Part shown: positions 62,910 through 64,000 of the stretch, in pieces | How the letters are laid out: every line of letters starts with the position of its first letter | Numbering within the stretch: the stretch's first letter is position 1 | Source of the DNA: Bacteroidota bacterium | Lineage (GTDB): Bacteria > Bacteroidota > Bacteroidia > NS11-12g > UBA955 | Reading direction: 5' to 3' | Assembly (NCBI GenBank): GCA_005798825.1 | Contig: SYIL01000004.1 | Span: 62,001-126,000 of the forward strand | DNA length: 64,000 bases | Notes under the pieces: generated by a model | Databases searched by the model: none | What the model was told of the DNA's origin: nothing | The model's input: only the letters and a program-made list of their open reading frames with translations | Translations under genes and position numbers: made by a program

Positions 62910-63221
62910 TTATTTTGTTTGGATGGATTCTATTTTTAACAAGGTGTGAAAATGGCGAAACCCATTCTTTTTGGTATACCCTTTTCTGCGTTTCTTTTTA
63001 AAAACCAAAACTTTGTCACCTTTGCTGTGCTCTTTTACCGTAGCGGTAACCGAGGCACCTGCAACGGTTGGTGCGCCAACATAAATTTTCTCGCCACCGA
63101 GCATGAATACTTTATCAAACTCAATGGTTGTTCCAGTATCGGCTTGAAGTCGATTAACAACCAGGTGTTTATTTTCTTCTACTCTATATTGCCTTCCGGC
63201 TATTTCAACTATGGCGTACAT
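62910..63221 (-). CDS. rplU: 50S ribosomal protein L21
   Basis: The 103-residue protein begins [20 protein letters not shown] and carries the L21 signature [20 protein letters not shown] near its C-terminus. It binds 23S rRNA and L20. It forms the usual rplU-rpmA operon. The promoter TATCTTTG lies 18 nt upstream, leaving no room for a structured L21 leader. Confidence 0.98.
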   Translation of the reverse strand: MYAIVEIAGRQYRVEENKHLVVNRLQADTGTTIEFDKVFMLGGEKIYVGAPTVAGASVTATVKEHSKGDKVLVFKKKRRKGYTKKNGFRHFHTLLKIESIQTK

Positions 63222-63239
63222 GACTTATCAATTGGGCTG

Positions 63240-63247
63240 CAAAGATA
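63240..63247 (-). promoter_or_regulatory. TAnnTTTG -7 element (TATCTTTG) of rplU-rpmA
   Basis: A perfect match lies 18 nt upstream of the ATG at 63221, in the divergent spacer with the outer-membrane protein gene. Confidence 0.6.
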
Positions 63248-63428
63248 GCAAAAAGCAACAAATCTCGAAACTTTTTATTAAAAAATTCACAACTTTAATG
63301 CGCAACCTTTCAATATTAGCAGAGGATGCTTCTTGAACTCCGGAGAAATGGCCATGAGGGTAATCTAGAATGCGTTTTATTTATTAGACAGCGAAAAAAA
63401 TGGTGGTTAACGTTTTGTCGAGACAAAA

Positions 63429-63436
63429 TATATTTG
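63429..63436 (+). promoter_or_regulatory. TAnnTTTG -7 element (TATATTTG) of the last gene, nearly leaderless
   Basis: A perfect match lies 6 nt before the ATG at 63443. Confidence 0.6.
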
Positions 63437-63442
63437 TATTTG

Positions 63443-64000
63443 ATGAAAAGCACAATTTTTTTTGGAATATTTACAGCAATTGGTTCTGTTTTATATGCCC
63501 AAACCGGTAAAAATGGATTTGAAAATTCGTCACGAGATGTGACTACCCAGTTCAAACCCAAGCTCATCACAGCTTCGAAGTTGTTGTTGGAACCAATGGT
63601 TCCTCGCTCAGAAAATCCAAAAATTGGCGTAAAATTCGAAACCCCTGAATTGCTTTGGAATACCCGTAAAATTACCCGTCCAATTGTTCCAGAGAAACTA
63701 AAAGACAAATCTTCAGATTCTGTATACCTATCAAATTATGCGCGCTTTGGAGGGGGTAATTATGGTCATATGTTGGGTGAATTGTTCTTGAGTAATCCAA
63801 GCAATTCAAATTACAGTTACAGTTTCAGTGGCATGCACCTCAGCGCGAGTCCTGCGAATTCAAAAAGGGCATTTTCTGACAACCGTTTTCAGTTACAAGG
63901 CGCTAAATATTTTGAGAATGCGGGTATTGAAACAAAAATATTCTATAACCGCAATAAAATAAATTATTTTGCCAAAGACAGTCTTTACAAAACCCCTGAA
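63443..64000 (+). CDS. Outer-membrane barrel protein, partial (3' end outside the window)
   Basis: About 186 N-terminal residues are visible. A signal peptide (MKSTIFFGIFTAIGSVLYAQ) is followed by a Lys/Pro-rich linker with PKIGVKFETPELLWNTRKIT and PIVPEKLK, then amphipathic strands such as NYARFGGGNYGHMLGELFLS and YSYSFSGMHLSA. This layout (proline-rich linker, then a NYARxGxGxY start of a barrel) is that of a widespread uncharacterised Bacteroidota outer-membrane protein family. The start is set by the signal peptide and the promoter. Its function is unknown. Confidence 0.7.
   Translation, partial: MKSTIFFGIFTAIGSVLYAQTGKNGFENSSRDVTTQFKPKLITASKLLLEPMVPRSENPKIGVKFETPELLWNTRKITRPIVPEKLKDKSSDSVYLSNYARFGGGNYGHMLGELFLSNPSNSNYSYSFSGMHLSASPANSKRAFSDNRFQLQGAKYFENAGIETKIFYNRNKINYFAKDSLYKTPE

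Noticed and set aside
1-64000. Mobile elements, CRISPR arrays, rRNA and riboswitches
   Set aside because: I looked for transposase motifs, terminal repeats, regularly spaced repeats and conserved riboswitch cores and saw none.

Overview
The window is chromosomal DNA of a member of the Bacteroidota, probably a free-living aerobic Sphingobacteriia/Chitinophagia-like lineage. Evidence for this: AT-rich DNA; the Bacteroidota promoter element TAnnTTTG in front of many genes; few Shine-Dalgarno sites; four proteins with C-terminal type IX secretion (T9SS) sorting domains of both types A and B; a TonB receptor paired with a DUF4249 lipoprotein; and many lipoproteins. I see no insertion sequence, prophage, rRNA or CRISPR array, and no gene-free stretch longer than 300 bases.

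Layout. 1-4919 (minus): a truncated vanadium-haloperoxidase-like lipoprotein, a 51-residue basic protein and a 1167-residue FG-GAP/ASPIC lipoprotein. 4963-10467 (minus): the complete rod-shape operon mreB-mreC-mreD-mrdA-rodA. 10541-13681: a large surface protein with a degenerate peptidase-MA-like domain. 13744-18978: rocD, tRNA-Leu with a TPR lipoprotein starting 3 nt after it, a lipocalin-like lipoprotein, and a T9SS subtilisin. 18958-23444 (minus): glutaryl-CoA dehydrogenase, phosphohexomutase and a GlsA/GlsB-like acyltransferase pair that probably makes amino-acid lipids. 23508-29919: folB, TonB receptor, DUF4249, uvrA. 29998-39715: a T9SS protein with a CTSCH motif, an M16 peptidase, gyrA and a TPR protein. 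39858-41015: homogentisate dioxygenase. 41157-48840: a tight six-gene operon of exported proteins, followed by an rqcH-like gene. 50576-58798: LpxL-like acyltransferase, M42 peptidase, DUF1566 lipoprotein, tRNA-Val, nitroreductase, ArsR-type regulator and a 1332-residue T9SS type B protein. 58999-64000: fmt, an ECF sigma factor with a small partner, a 2OG-Fe(II) oxygenase, a thioesterase, rpmA/rplU, and the start of an outer-membrane protein.

The strongest candidate for an undescribed system is the operon at 41157-48840. It encodes two small proteins resembling PSCyt2/DUF1549 modules, a DUF1501-type alkaline-phosphatase-superfamily enzyme, a lipoprotein with a CX4CH haem motif, a small lipoprotein, and a large CUB/repeat/T9SS type B surface protein. 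This looks like a reduced, split relative of planctomycete PSCyt1/PSCyt2/DUF1501 sets placed on a gliding-type cell surface.

A second theme is transcript structure. In seven genes the TAnnTTTG element lies only 4-6 nt before the ATG, and one gene starts 3 nt after a tRNA. Leaderless or nearly leaderless mRNAs therefore seem common here, and the promoter positions correct several apparent start codons.
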